The notes: generated by a model not told the origin, from the letters alone. Shown: positions 42,580-51,787, counted from the stretch's first letter. The stretch: DNA of 64,000 bases from CAYRGQ01 sp964423925 (GCA_964423925.1 CAYRGQ010000002.1:62001-126000); one strand, 5' to 3'. Made by a program: numbers and translations.

Positions 42580-42678
42580 CTTCTGGTGACTAGGTTTATA
42601 ATCTTTGGTTTCTTGTATCAGCCTAGGGGCTCATGTCCAATCAATAACGCGAACGTACCGTTGGCCATAATTCACTAA

Positions 42679-42686
42679 CAAAGATA
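42679..42686 (-). promoter_or_regulatory. -7 box of the DUF1553-DUF1501-DUF2231 operon
   Basis: CAAAGATA reads TATCTTTG on the minus strand (TAnnTTTG). It lies about 100 bases upstream of the start at 42579, leaving a long leader. Confidence 0.4.
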
Positions 42687-42737
42687 GAATATTTATGGAG
42701 AAATGAAAGTTTATCAGCTTTCTGCTACGCGGTGGTT

Positions 42738-43547
42738 TTATGATTTATCGGAACGCGCTTTCGCCTTGAGGACAGCCCTATCCAGGTGCACGTAACCTCC
42801 GTCTACGTGTATCAGCTGGCCCGTGGTATGACTGGAGCGTGGCGACAACAGAAATACCGCCGTATTCGCTACTTCTGTAGCGGTGGTCATCCGTTGTTCC
42901 AGTGGGATACGTGCCGTAATTTCGGTCAATGTAGCTTCCGGATTCGGCAGCGTTTGAATCCAGCGATCGTATTGCGGAGTTGCACATTCGGCTACGATGA
43001 CCGCATTCACGCGAATACCGTATGGCAGCAGTTCGACCGCCCACTCCCGGGTCAGCGCATTGCGCCCCCCGTTGGCCGCCGCATATCCCGAAGTATTGCC
43101 TTGCCCCGTCTCTGCCGTTTTAGAACCGATGTTGAGGATAACGCCTTTGCTAGCCTTGAGGGCAGCCAATGCGTGGTGGGCCATCAGGTAATAATGGACT
43201 AGGGAATTGTGTAGGCTTTTGACAAAGGCGTCGTAGCCACCATGCTCGAGTCCAATCCCATCATTTACGCCGGCGTTATTGACCAAACCGTCAATCCTAC
43301 CGAAATGCTCCAGCGTCTCCTGAATCGAGCGTGCACATGCTTCCGGATTGACAAGGTCTGCCACTATCGAAAGGCTCTCTTTACCTGACGCCTTCAATTC
43401 ATTAACCAACAACAAGTTGTCATCTTCATTTCTCCCGACAATGACTGGGATGGCTCCCTCGTGGGCTAACGCCGCCACAATCGCCTTACCAATGCCCTTT
43501 GCACCGCCGGTGACCACGATCACCTTATTTGCTAGTTGTAAATCCAT
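42738..43547 (-). CDS. SDR oxidoreductase, predicted L-fucose dehydrogenase
   Basis: From ATG 43547 the protein has 269 residues. The cofactor loop is TGGAKGIGKAIV, followed by NNAGVND and NIGSK with the catalytic Ser. The active-site motif reads GYAAANGG: Tyr is present, but Lys of YxxxK is replaced by Asn. I recall similar YAAxNGG forms in related Bacteroidota fucose-cluster SDRs, so it may be a subgroup trait. The predicted reaction is L-fucose to L-fuconolactone with NAD(P). It is the last gene of the fucose cluster. The upstream frame stays open to 43658, but MDLQLANKVIVVTGG is the natural N-terminus. Confidence 0.75.
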   Translation of the reverse strand: MDLQLANKVIVVTGGAKGIGKAIVAALAHEGAIPVIVGRNEDDNLLLVNELKASGKESLSIVADLVNPEACARSIQETLEHFGRIDGLVNNAGVNDGIGLEHGGYDAFVKSLHNSLVHYYLMAHHALAALKASKGVILNIGSKTAETGQGNTSGYAAANGGRNALTREWAVELLPYGIRVNAVIVAECATPQYDRWIQTLPNPEATLTEITARIPLEQRMTTATEVANTAVFLLSPRSSHTTGQLIHVDGGYVHLDRAVLKAKARSDKS

Positions 43548-43591
43548 GCTGCCTGAGTGGTTAAATTCGTCGATTTTATTTTGCTGTTGGG

Positions 43592-44452
43592 TTAGACTGG
43601 GTATACCGGCAACTCGTGCGTCTGAAGGCCATAAAAACGTACCGCCGTGCCGCCCCAAATAGCCTCCTGCTCGACTGCGGACAGGGATGTTAACTGGCTT
43701 GCCAAGACATCAACAACCTGTTCATATTGCGCACCCAACAGGCATACCGGCCAGTCCGACCCAAACATTAACCGATCTGCGCCGAATATCTCCAGCAAAT
43801 GCTGTACGTAAAACTTAAAATCGGCAACTTGCCAACGTTTGTGATTGGCCTCTGTAACCAATCCCGACAATTTGCAGGTGACGTTGTCAAAGGAAGCCAA
43901 GGTGCGCATCTGCTCGGCCCACGGCTCGATGATACCTTTTTCAATATACGGTTTCGCCAAATGGTCAATCACGAAGGCTTGGTCGGGAAATCTGCCAACA
44001 AATTCGATTGCGGCATTGAGCTGGTGCGGCTTAATTAGAATATCGTACGTCAATCCGTGCTTGCCCAAGGCTCGAATTCCTCGTAGGAAAGCGGGTCGTG
44101 CCAGGAAGTCCGGGTCTTCTTCGCCTTGTACAATATGTCGGAAGCCCTTCAGCTTGGGAAACTGCGCAAACGCCGTTAACCGTTCTTCGATATTCGGGGC
44201 TTGTAGGTCGACCCAACCTACTACGCCCGCGATAAATCGATATCGGTCGGCCAGTTCCAGCAGAAACATGGTTTCCCGTTCTGATTGATCGGCTTGTACG
44301 GCTACACAACCCGCGATACGGCACTGCGCTAAGATTGCGCTCAGTTCCGTCGGCATGAAATTGCGCTGGATTACACGCATATCGTCAGTAATCCACGCGT
44401 CGCGAATCGGTTCGTACAGCCAAAAATGCTGGTGAGCATCTATTTTCAACAT
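43592..44452 (-). CDS. Amidohydrolase, predicted L-fuconolactonase
   Basis: A 286-residue amidohydrolase-2 TIM-barrel. It begins MLKIDAHQHFWLYEP with the HxH metal motif (H7, H9). AVQADQSERETMFLLELA, GFRHIVQGEEDP, FVIDHLAKPYI and LMFGSDWPVCLL (the metal or catalytic Asp) match the lactonase branch of the family. Its role is opening L-fuconolactone to L-fuconate. It lies between the SDR (44 bases) and the FAH gene (21 bases). The same type of enzyme is found in the Campylobacter and Xanthomonas fucose loci. Confidence 0.85.
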   Translation of the reverse strand: MLKIDAHQHFWLYEPIRDAWITDDMRVIQRNFMPTELSAILAQCRIAGCVAVQADQSERETMFLLELADRYRFIAGVVGWVDLQAPNIEERLTAFAQFPKLKGFRHIVQGEEDPDFLARPAFLRGIRALGKHGLTYDILIKPHQLNAAIEFVGRFPDQAFVIDHLAKPYIEKGIIEPWAEQMRTLASFDNVTCKLSGLVTEANHKRWQVADFKFYVQHLLEIFGADRLMFGSDWPVCLLGAQYEQVVDVLASQLTSLSAVEQEAIWGGTAVRFYGLQTHELPVYPV

Positions 44453-44473
44453 ACCAGACTTATTATGGGCACT

Positions 44474-45328
44474 TTAGCCCCCATACGCCTTGACCACCTG
44501 ACGGGACACGCCTAAGCCGTCCGCCCCTAGTTCCACGACGTCGCCCGGTTTCAGGTAAATCGGCGGATTAAACCCTAGGCCTACCCCAGCAGGCGTACCC
44601 GTTGAAATCACGTCGCCGGGCAACAACGTCATAAACTGGCTGACATAGCTGATGATATAGGGAATGCCGAAAATGAGGTTGCTAGTATTGCCATCTTGGT
44701 ACATCGTTCCATTGACGCTCAACCACAGCCGCGTATTATTGATGTCCGCGATTTCGTCTGGCGTAGCGAGGAAGGGGCCCATGGGTGCAAACGTATCACA
44801 TCCTTTCCCTTTATCCCAGGTACCGCCTCGCTCTAGCTGAAACTCGCGTTCAGAAACGTCGTTATGCAGCACGTAGCCAGCCACGTAGTCAAGGGCGTCG
44901 GCTTCAGTTACATAGGACGCGCGTTTGCCAATGACAATGCCAAACTCTACCTCCCAGTCAGTTTTCGTTGAGTTCCTTGGAATGATGATATCGTCGTTTG
45001 GACCCACTAACGACGTCGTCGACTTCATGAATATAATCGGCTCCTCTGGAATTTTTGCTCCAGTTTCTTCGGCATGATCCCGATAGTTAAGTCCAATGCA
45101 TAAAATTTTGGATGGACGGGCGATGGGACTGCCAAGCCGCGTTCCTTCAGACACCTCGGGTAGCTTGCCTTGGTTGGCATTCACAAAATCTGCCAATCGA
45201 GCCAGCCCGTCGTTTTCGAAAAAATGTTCGTTGTAATCCCCGCCAAAAGCGGAAACGTCATAGTTCTTACCGTCCACCTGAATGCCGATTTGTTCGTCGC
45301 CCGCGGCTCCAAAGCGTATTAATTTCAT
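44474..45328 (-). CDS. FAH-family hydrolase, predicted 2,4-diketo-3-deoxy-L-fuconate hydrolase
   Basis: From ATG 45328 the protein has 284 residues. The FAH fold is clear: SKILCIGLNYRDHAEETGAKIPEEPIIFMKSTTSLVGPND, then DWEVEFGIVIGKRA with the metal-binding Glu, then GDVISTGTPAGVGLGF. This set matches the enzyme that cleaves 2,4-diketo-3-deoxy-L-fuconate to pyruvate and L-lactate in Xanthomonas. It lies next to the SDR that would make its substrate, 155 bases away. An N-terminal extension to 45397 is open, but lacks similarity. Confidence 0.85.
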   Translation of the reverse strand: MKLIRFGAAGDEQIGIQVDGKNYDVSAFGGDYNEHFFENDGLARLADFVNANQGKLPEVSEGTRLGSPIARPSKILCIGLNYRDHAEETGAKIPEEPIIFMKSTTSLVGPNDDIIIPRNSTKTDWEVEFGIVIGKRASYVTEADALDYVAGYVLHNDVSEREFQLERGGTWDKGKGCDTFAPMGPFLATPDEIADINNTRLWLSVNGTMYQDGNTSNLIFGIPYIISYVSQFMTLLPGDVISTGTPAGVGLGFNPPIYLKPGDVVELGADGLGVSRQVVKAYGG

Positions 45329-45483
45329 AGTTTTGATTGATTTAAGTTTCTGTTTAACAGTTAGGTTACCAGTTTTTATCTTTTGGTTTAGCGACACGAT
45401 CTGCGCATTACGGGTTGCAGTCGGTCTTTTGTCTGCTCAATATACGCACTTGTTCCAATTTTCCCTCATCTCAGGATGCCCCG

Positions 45484-46254
45484 TTAGCTGTTCAGTTTGA
45501 TGAACCCACCATCGATGGGATAATCGTTTCCGGTGATAAATCCGGATTCGTCCGAACAGAGGAACAGCGCCAAGGAAGCGATTTCGTCCGGTGTGGCCAT
45601 GCGGCCAATGGGCTGTGTTTTTGATAGCGCTTCAAACATTTCCGATTCACGACCGGGATAGTTTTTGGCAATGAATCCGTCGACGAACGGAGTATGCACG
45701 CGTGCAGGTGAGATGCTGTTGCAACGAATATTATTGCGTAGGTAATCTTTGGCCACCGACAAGGTCATAGCGAAAACTGCGCCTTTGCTCATCGAATACG
45801 CAAATCGATCGGCCAAACCGACCCAGGCTGCGATGGAAGCCACGTTGAGAATGACACCTCCTCCCTGCTGCTTCATGGCGGGAATGACGGCATACAGCGC
45901 ATTATAAGCGCCCTTGACGTTGACGTTAAATATGCGGTCAAAATCCGCTTCGGTGGTGCTTTCCACGTTGCCGACGTGCGCGATGCCCGCGTTATTGACG
46001 AGAATATCTACGCGTCCGATGGCGTTGACGATCGAGACGACTTGATCTTGTTGTGATACGTCGCCAGCATGCAGGTGGCACGCTCCCCCCAAGCCGATGA
46101 TTTCTTCAGCGGCGGCGGCACCGTTGTCCTCGTTGAGTTCAAGGATATGCACAATGGCACCTTCACGGGCAAAACGGACGCTGATGGCCCGTCCGATACC
46201 GCTTCCACCTCCTGTGACCAAGACCGACTTTCCGGCCAATTTTTGTTCTGACAT
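45484..46254 (-). CDS. SDR oxidoreductase, predicted 2-keto-3-deoxy-L-fuconate dehydrogenase
   Basis: From ATG 46254 the protein has 256 residues. It has TGGGSGIGRAIS, NNAGIAHVG, NVAS and the intact YSMSK active site, ending NDYPIDGGF. The SDR family does not fix the substrate; the FAH gene downstream and the dehydratase gene upstream suggest oxidation of 2-keto-3-deoxy-L-fuconate at C4. It follows the UxaA-type gene by 35 bases. The longer frame to 46314 overlaps that gene's 3' end and is unlikely. Confidence 0.85.
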   Translation of the reverse strand: MSEQKLAGKSVLVTGGGSGIGRAISVRFAREGAIVHILELNEDNGAAAAEEIIGLGGACHLHAGDVSQQDQVVSIVNAIGRVDILVNNAGIAHVGNVESTTEADFDRIFNVNVKGAYNALYAVIPAMKQQGGGVILNVASIAAWVGLADRFAYSMSKGAVFAMTLSVAKDYLRNNIRCNSISPARVHTPFVDGFIAKNYPGRESEMFEALSKTQPIGRMATPDEIASLALFLCSDESGFITGNDYPIDGGFIKLNS

Positions 46255-46289
46255 GTTGATCTTTATTGCAAATAAATGGTTTATGTTGA

Positions 46290-47960
46290 TTACAATGAAA
46301 TGCCTCTGCGCCACGGGATGAAATCATCTTGTCCGAGTTGCACGGCTTTGGGCTGTTCCTCGCCGCTCGCTACCCGAATAATGTATTCCAATACCCGATG
46401 GGCGACCTCTTGGATGGTTGCTTTGCCGTCGATAATCGCCCCGCAGTCGATATCGATAATGTCCGGCATGCGCTGGAAGAGCTTGGTATTGGTCGAGAGT
46501 TTGATCACGGGCGCAATGGGATTGCCGGTAGGCGTACCGAGTCCCGTGGTAAACAAGACGACTGTGGCGCCGGCGCCTACTTCTGCGGTCGTGCTTTCCA
46601 CATCGTTCCCTGGCGTGCACAGGAGGTTAAGGCCTGGGTTATTCGCCAAACCAGGATAATCTACTACCGCCACCACGGGTGAAGTTCCGCCCTTTTTGGC
46701 CGCGCCGGCGGACTTGATGGCGTCGGTTATCAGTCCATCACGGATATTCCCCGGCGAAGGGTTCGCATAAAAACCTGATCCCTCAGCTTCCGCTTTTTCG
46801 TGGTAGGCCCTCATCAACGCGATAAATTCGGCCGCGGTATCCTCATCGACGCAGCGGTCCGTCAACTCCTGTTCGACACCGCACAACTCGGGAAACTCCG
46901 ACAGAATCACCGACCCGCCCAGACGCACTAACATGTCCGAAACATAGCCCAACGTTGGGTTTGCGGAAATACCCGAAAAACCATCCGAACCTCCGCACTC
47001 CAATCCGACGACCAGCTTGGAAAGAGGCGCAGGTTGGCGGGTTTGCTGATTAGCTTGCATGAGCCCGGCAAAGGTATGCTTCAGAGCTTCCGCGAGCATG
47101 GTCGATTCGGTACCTACTGCTTGCTGTTCGAAGACATAAAGCGGTTTGTCAAAGTGCGGATCCCGTTTGGCGATTTCCTCGCGCAGAATAGACACTTGGG
47201 CGTGCTGGCAACCCAAACTGAGGATTGTCGCGCCGGCCACGTTGGGATGCGTCACATAACCCGCAAGTAGGCCACATAAAGCATCGGAATCCTGACGAGT
47301 ACCGCCGCAACCCATATCGTGTTCTAGAAATTTGACGCCATCAACGTTTTCGAACAGGTGACTTTTCTTGCTGGTTTTAGCAATGCTTACCATATCAGCT
47401 TGAAGAACCTCTTCAACGGTGGCGCCGGTTTTATACAGCGCTATGAGTTGTTCCACTTCCGGTGTATAGTCACGCGTTTGCTTTTTATAACCCAAGCGCT
47501 CCTCTAGCGCATGCTTCATGACCTGTAAATTTCGGTTTTCGCAAAATACCATGGGGATGACAAGCCAGTAGTTGGCTGTACCTACCGAGCCATTGCTTCG
47601 ATGATACCCCATGAAGGTCCGACCCTGGAAAGCGTCGACGTTCGGTTGGTGCCAGTCCAACTTGCGCTCGCCTAGGGAAAAGTCACCCGCCGCGTGCTTG
47701 ATGTTATCAACGGTCAGCGGTTCGCCCAAAAGCACGTTTTGCGTAGCCTTCCCGACCAATACGCCGTACATTACCACTTCGTCTCCAGGACCAAGGGCCT
47801 CGATAGTGAATTTATGTTTGGCTTTGACAGCCTTGGGAAGCACCCATGATCTGACGCCAAGCGATACGCGGTAGCCCGCAGGCAAATCCTCCAGCGCAAC
47901 CAGCACGTTGTCGTCGGGGTGAATATGCAAGTATCTCGTTTTGTTGCTTTCGGTATTCAT
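46290..47960 (-). CDS. UxaA/altronate-dehydratase family, predicted L-fuconate dehydratase
   Basis: A 556-residue full-length member. The N-terminal SAF-like domain (residues about 1-100, HIHPDDNVLVALEDLPAG) is followed by the UxaA core: HRSNGSVGTANYWLVIPMVFCENRN, LEHDMGCGGTRQDSDALC, LSLGCQHAQVS, GLECGGSDGFSGISANPTLG and LFTTGLGTPTGNPIAPVIK. Altronate dehydratase itself makes 2-keto-3-deoxygluconate. Campylobacter jejuni uses a split UxaA-type protein in its fucose locus, so dehydration of L-fuconate is the best reading here. No classical enolase-type fuconate dehydratase is present in the cluster. Confidence 0.85.
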   Translation of the reverse strand: MNTESNKTRYLHIHPDDNVLVALEDLPAGYRVSLGVRSWVLPKAVKAKHKFTIEALGPGDEVVMYGVLVGKATQNVLLGEPLTVDNIKHAAGDFSLGERKLDWHQPNVDAFQGRTFMGYHRSNGSVGTANYWLVIPMVFCENRNLQVMKHALEERLGYKKQTRDYTPEVEQLIALYKTGATVEEVLQADMVSIAKTSKKSHLFENVDGVKFLEHDMGCGGTRQDSDALCGLLAGYVTHPNVAGATILSLGCQHAQVSILREEIAKRDPHFDKPLYVFEQQAVGTESTMLAEALKHTFAGLMQANQQTRQPAPLSKLVVGLECGGSDGFSGISANPTLGYVSDMLVRLGGSVILSEFPELCGVEQELTDRCVDEDTAAEFIALMRAYHEKAEAEGSGFYANPSPGNIRDGLITDAIKSAGAAKKGGTSPVVAVVDYPGLANNPGLNLLCTPGNDVESTTAEVGAGATVVLFTTGLGTPTGNPIAPVIKLSTNTKLFQRMPDIIDIDCGAIIDGKATIQEVAHRVLEYIIRVASGEEQPKAVQLGQDDFIPWRRGISL

Positions 47961-47963
47961 TGG

Positions 47964-48299
47964 TTATTTCCGCAGTTCGAAAATTTCTTTCATCAGTACC
48001 CACTTTCCATCGCTTTCCACGCCTGGTATAGCCTGCTGGTAGGTGGCCATCAGTGCTTCCCATTCTTGCACCGTTTCATTAGCCGCATCCGCGGCCGCTT
48101 TCGCTTCAAACGTAAACCAATCTTCGGCTTCAATCAGCATGAAAAGTCTGTTGGCCACGCGAAACAGTTGCATCGATACTATACCGGTGGACAAGATCGA
48201 CTCCTTGATTGCTGGCCAAACGGCCTTGTGCTGTTCCTCATAGCCCGCAATGATAGCGGGGTCGTCCTTCAGGTCGAGTGCCAACGCGTATCTTTTCAT
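47964..48299 (-). CDS. L-rhamnose/L-fucose mutarotase family
   Basis: A 111-residue protein of the RhaM-type mutarotase family. MKRYALALDLKDDPAIIAGYEEQHKAVWPAI holds the conserved His of the active site, followed by QLFRVANRLFMLIEAED. It interconverts anomers of the 6-deoxy sugar. The adjacent FucP-type transporter favours L-fucose over rhamnose. It ends 3 bases before the UxaA-type gene start, so the two are coupled. Confidence 0.88.
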   Translation of the reverse strand: MKRYALALDLKDDPAIIAGYEEQHKAVWPAIKESILSTGIVSMQLFRVANRLFMLIEAEDWFTFEAKAAADAANETVQEWEALMATYQQAIPGVESDGKWVLMKEIFELRK

Positions 48300-48339
48300 G
48301 TTACGTGATAGTTGATTCGTTCAAAGTTAATCCTTTCGG

Positions 48340-49608
48340 TCAATATGCAGCTGTTAGGCTGGCGACTTTTGTATTTCTGACGTTCGCAATGGCGAAAGCC
48401 AGCACGATACCAAAACAAATTCCGGGTATGAGGTACGCGATTTGCATGGTTGCCAAATCGGAAACCTGGCCCATAATCACAGGAATAATCGCCCCGCCTA
48501 CAATAGACATGATGAGAATAGACGAACCCTCTTTGGTGCGCGCGCCCAAGCCACCGATAGACAAAGCAAAGATGGTCGGGAACATGATTGACATAAAGAA
48601 GGTCACGCCCATCAGCGCGTATACGGCCAACATAGCGTCTACGGCCACGGCAACAATGATGAACGCGATGTTTAACACCGAGAAAATGACCAAGAGGCGG
48701 GCCGGTGTGATATAGCGCATGAGCCCGGTGCCGACAAAGCGTCCTACCATAAAGCCGAGCAAGGCAATCGCTAATAAATCGGCCGCAGCGCGCTCGCCAA
48801 CGCCCGCCACCTGCTCCGAAAAGCGGATAAAGAAGCTCAGCACGCCTACTTGAGCACCTACATAGAAAAAGAGGGCGACGACGCCAAACACAAAATTCTT
48901 ATTACGCATTAAAGAGCGCAGAGCCGAACCAGTTGCCGACGTCTCCTCTTCCTCCTTAATTTCCGGCAGTTTCGTCCAGCGAAGCAAAACTGCCACCAAT
49001 AACACAACACCACCGATAATTAGATACGGAACAATTACCGAATCGGCCTCGGATTGCAGGTAGGCGTCCAACGCGCTGGGAGACATGCTCGCCAGTTCCT
49101 CGTCGGACAGTTCCGTGCCCGACAAAATAAAGCGACCACCGAGAAAGGGCGCTAGCGTAGCTGCCAAGCCGTTGAAAGATTGCGCAAAATTCAAGCGTTG
49201 AGTAGCCGTTTCGGGCGGTCCCAGCACGGTCATATAGGGATTGGCTGCAGTCTCAAGGAACGTGAGGCCACTGGCGATAACAAAAAGAGCTACCAAAAAT
49301 AATGGATATGCGCGGGTGCCCGCGGCAGGCACGAACAGAAACGACCCGACGGCGAACAGGACCAAGCCGATCGTGATACCCCCCTTGTAGCCAAAACGAC
49401 GCATGTATAAACCTGCCGGTATTGCAACCAAGAAATACGCGATGAAAAATGCCGTGTCGACAAATGCCGATTGGAAATCCGTCAATTCGCAGGCTTTTTT
49501 GAGATGTGGTATGAGTATGGGATTTAAATTATGGGCAAAGCCCCACAAGAAAAAGAGGAACGTAACCAATAATATAGGTATCAGTGTGCGCTGCTTGGCC
49601 ATAACCAA
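48340..49608 (-). CDS. fucP: L-fucose:H+ symporter (FucP-type MFS)
   Basis: A 422-residue, 12-helix MFS protein. PILLVTFLFFLWGFAHNLNPILIPHLKKACELTDFQSAFVDTAFFIAYFLVAIPAG is the FucP signature, and TFLETAANPYMTVLGPPETATQRLNFAQSFNGLA is the second. Charged residues in helices 1 and 4 (including Glu in FLETAANPY) are conserved in FucP. It imports L-fucose with protons. It is the first gene of the fucose cluster, divergent from the AraC gene. M3 (ATG at 49602) is an alternative start. Confidence 0.92.
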   Translation of the reverse strand: MVMAKQRTLIPILLVTFLFFLWGFAHNLNPILIPHLKKACELTDFQSAFVDTAFFIAYFLVAIPAGLYMRRFGYKGGITIGLVLFAVGSFLFVPAAGTRAYPLFLVALFVIASGLTFLETAANPYMTVLGPPETATQRLNFAQSFNGLAATLAPFLGGRFILSGTELSDEELASMSPSALDAYLQSEADSVIVPYLIIGGVVLLVAVLLRWTKLPEIKEEEETSATGSALRSLMRNKNFVFGVVALFFYVGAQVGVLSFFIRFSEQVAGVGERAAADLLAIALLGFMVGRFVGTGLMRYITPARLLVIFSVLNIAFIIVAVAVDAMLAVYALMGVTFFMSIMFPTIFALSIGGLGARTKEGSSILIMSIVGGAIIPVIMGQVSDLATMQIAYLIPGICFGIVLAFAIANVRNTKVASLTAAY

Positions 49609-49644
49609 TTTAGTGTTTGATAATTTTCGGTTAGCTATTGCTTA

Positions 49645-49724
49645 CTCACAAAGGAAACAAAGATATTCGACAAACCCACCGATGATATTAGCCCAATATT
49701 CAATTATTTTAACATCTTTGTGAG
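49645..49724. promoter_or_regulatory. Divergent fucP/araC control region with 9-bp inverted sites and -7 box
   Basis: CTCACAAAG at 49645-49653 and CTTTGTGAG at 49716-49724 are exact reverse complements, 71 bases apart, one near each gene. CAAAGATA at 49658-49665 reads TATCTTTG on the minus strand, a -7 box for fucP with a leader of about 50 bases. The sites are good candidates for binding by the AraC-type regulator encoded at 49774. Confidence 0.5.
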
Positions 49725-49773
49725 GTATTCTCAGATAACACCGTATTTATAGCATAATTCGAGCCGTCCTGCA

Positions 49774-50643
49774 ATGAAGCCCGTTCTTTTGAAAGTAAGC
49801 CCCCAGCCCGCCCAATCGTATAGTGTGCGGCGGGATACGGTTCCCTACATCAACAGCCGTTGGCATTATCATCCGGAATTAGAACTGATTTATTTCGAGC
49901 GGGGCCACGGTACGCAGTTCATCGGCGACGATATTCGCAACTTTACCAACGGAAACTTGGTGTTGGTCGGGGCAAGCTTGCCACATTATTGGTGTTTCGA
50001 TCCCGAATACTTTGATGGCGCGCAAAATTACGAGACGGACGTGTTGGTCACCCATTTCCGACAGGACTTTCTGGGTACTACGTTTCTCGGCCTTCCGGAG
50101 AACAAATCGGTTAGGAACCTGCTTGCACTCGCCAAACGCGGCATACAAATCGGCGGAGAAACACGTGACGCCGTTCGTGAGATGCTCTACGAATTGATGA
50201 CTGCCACGGGCGTAAGACGCATTACCCTACTCGTCGATATTCTGGGGATCATCGGCAACAGCAAGGACCTGTCGTATATTTCCTCGATTGGTTTCAGCCC
50301 CCAATACCAAGAGCACGAAAATGATCGCATAAATGACATTTACGCATTTGCGTTACAGAACTTCAAACGAAAAATCATGCTTGACGAAATTGCAGATATC
50401 GCGGGCATGAGTCGCAATGCGTTCTGCCGCTACTTCAAATCACGAACAGGCAAGACCTTTTCGCAATTTCTTATCGAACTGCGCGTGGGCCATGCATGCA
50501 AGCTTTTGATCGAAAACAACCTGAACGTTAAGCAAGTATGCTACGAAAGCGGTTTTCATAACTTTGCGGGCTTTCACAAGTATTTTAAGCAAATCACCGG
50601 CCGGAGCCCCTTAAACTACCAAAAGGAATACCACGAAGGCTAG
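49774..50643 (+). CDS. AraC family regulator, predicted for the fucose cluster
   Basis: A 289-residue protein. The N-terminal cupin (YHPELELIYFERGHGTQFIGDDI, then GNLVLVGASLPHYW) probably senses a sugar. The C-terminal two helix-turn-helix units read MLDEIADIAGMSRNAFCRYFKSRTGKTFSQFLIELR and VKQVCYESGFHNFAGFHKYFKQITGRSPLNYQ. It is divergent from fucP with an inverted-site control region, so activation by L-fucose or a pathway intermediate is likely. Similar cupin-AraC regulators control uronate and fucose genes elsewhere. Confidence 0.88.
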   Translation: MKPVLLKVSPQPAQSYSVRRDTVPYINSRWHYHPELELIYFERGHGTQFIGDDIRNFTNGNLVLVGASLPHYWCFDPEYFDGAQNYETDVLVTHFRQDFLGTTFLGLPENKSVRNLLALAKRGIQIGGETRDAVREMLYELMTATGVRRITLLVDILGIIGNSKDLSYISSIGFSPQYQEHENDRINDIYAFALQNFKRKIMLDEIADIAGMSRNAFCRYFKSRTGKTFSQFLIELRVGHACKLLIENNLNVKQVCYESGFHNFAGFHKYFKQITGRSPLNYQKEYHEG

Positions 50644-50652
50644 TATCGTAGC

Positions 50653-51624
50653 CTACTTCCCGCTGCGCTGCAACTCCAACAATGGTCGGTAACTGATTAG
50701 ATGCACATTTCGGCTTGCTAACGCTTCGCGGATTTTGGGGCTGTTTGTAAACGTCTCCAGTTCAGCGGCCCGCTTACGCGCCGTACCGGTAATTGCCACA
50801 AGTTCAGGAGTTAATTCAGAAGCATGTAGGTACAGTTCGGTCACGCCGGGCTGTAGGTTTCCGATGATTTCGAGCCAAAAATCCTCGACATTATCCTCAT
50901 ATTCCTCCAATTCCTCATACACCATGTAATCGGTGAATACCAACCCCATGGCTGCTGCCTGATCTCTTAACCCCGGCTGCCCGTATTTTGCTAGCGTCGA
51001 CTGCGAGGCCATTCGGAGTGGCAGGTTATACTCCTTGGCGAGTCGAAGGTATTGCGCGATATAATCCGGATGCAACTGAAAGGTACCCATGTGCGAATCG
51101 ATGTGCGTGATGGGTAAACCGTAGGCTAGCGCCTTCTCGATCTGGGCCTTGCCTTCGATATAGGCGTGTTCGGGTGTCGCATGCTGGTACACGTCCATGA
51201 CGCCTCTGTAGAAATGTCCGTTTTCGTCGAGCAACGACGATACCATCTCCGATGGTGCCAGCGATCCCCACTTATAGTGCCGCCACTCTGAAGTCAGGGT
51301 CAGGTGTACGCCGAAGTCATGCCCAGCATTATTCTTCGCGAAATCGACGATTCCCGTATGCCACGCACAGTTAAACATGATGGTGGCCGAGGTTATCAAC
51401 CCCTCATCCATCCCCTTCATCGTGCCGATGTTTGCTGCGTGGCACATACCCGCGTCATCATTGTTGATTATCAACACAATATCATCCTTATCGTAACCTA
51501 ACCGTTCAGATAAGGTTTGCGCACGGACCCATGACACGTTTATGGCAATGGCTATAAAGACCATATAAAACTCAATGAGCGAAGGACGCCCGCAGAACCA
51601 TATTTTTCTTGGATTTGGCATCAT
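50653..51624 (-). CDS. YdjC/ChbG-type carbohydrate deacetylase
   Basis: A 323-residue protein. Motifs: DIVLIINNDDAGMCHAANIGTM (metal Asp), GLITSATIMFNCAW, FGVHLTLTSEW and ITHIDSHMG (metal His). This is the YdjC/ChbG family, which removes acetyl groups from chito-oligosaccharides or other acetylated sugars. The N-terminus has a hydrophobic stretch ending in VRAQ, so export is likely; ATG at 51564 (MVFIAIAINV) is an alternative start giving a normal signal peptide. It converges with the AraC gene and may act on an acetylated glycan related to fucose supply. Confidence 0.82.
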   Translation of the reverse strand: MMPNPRKIWFCGRPSLIEFYMVFIAIAINVSWVRAQTLSERLGYDKDDIVLIINNDDAGMCHAANIGTMKGMDEGLITSATIMFNCAWHTGIVDFAKNNAGHDFGVHLTLTSEWRHYKWGSLAPSEMVSSLLDENGHFYRGVMDVYQHATPEHAYIEGKAQIEKALAYGLPITHIDSHMGTFQLHPDYIAQYLRLAKEYNLPLRMASQSTLAKYGQPGLRDQAAAMGLVFTDYMVYEELEEYEDNVEDFWLEIIGNLQPGVTELYLHASELTPELVAITGTARKRAAELETFTNSPKIREALASRNVHLISYRPLLELQRSGK

Positions 51625-51787
51625 AATTTATAGGTTAAAAATTGCGGCTGGCTATACCGAACAACGAAGGTAATCATTATGATTTGAAAACTCCAGTACT
51701 ATAAGCCACTGTTTTTGTCACGATTACAACGAGATGGCAGGCTTCTGCCAGATCCGCTTGTATGTAAATAGTCCCCGATACTTTCCC

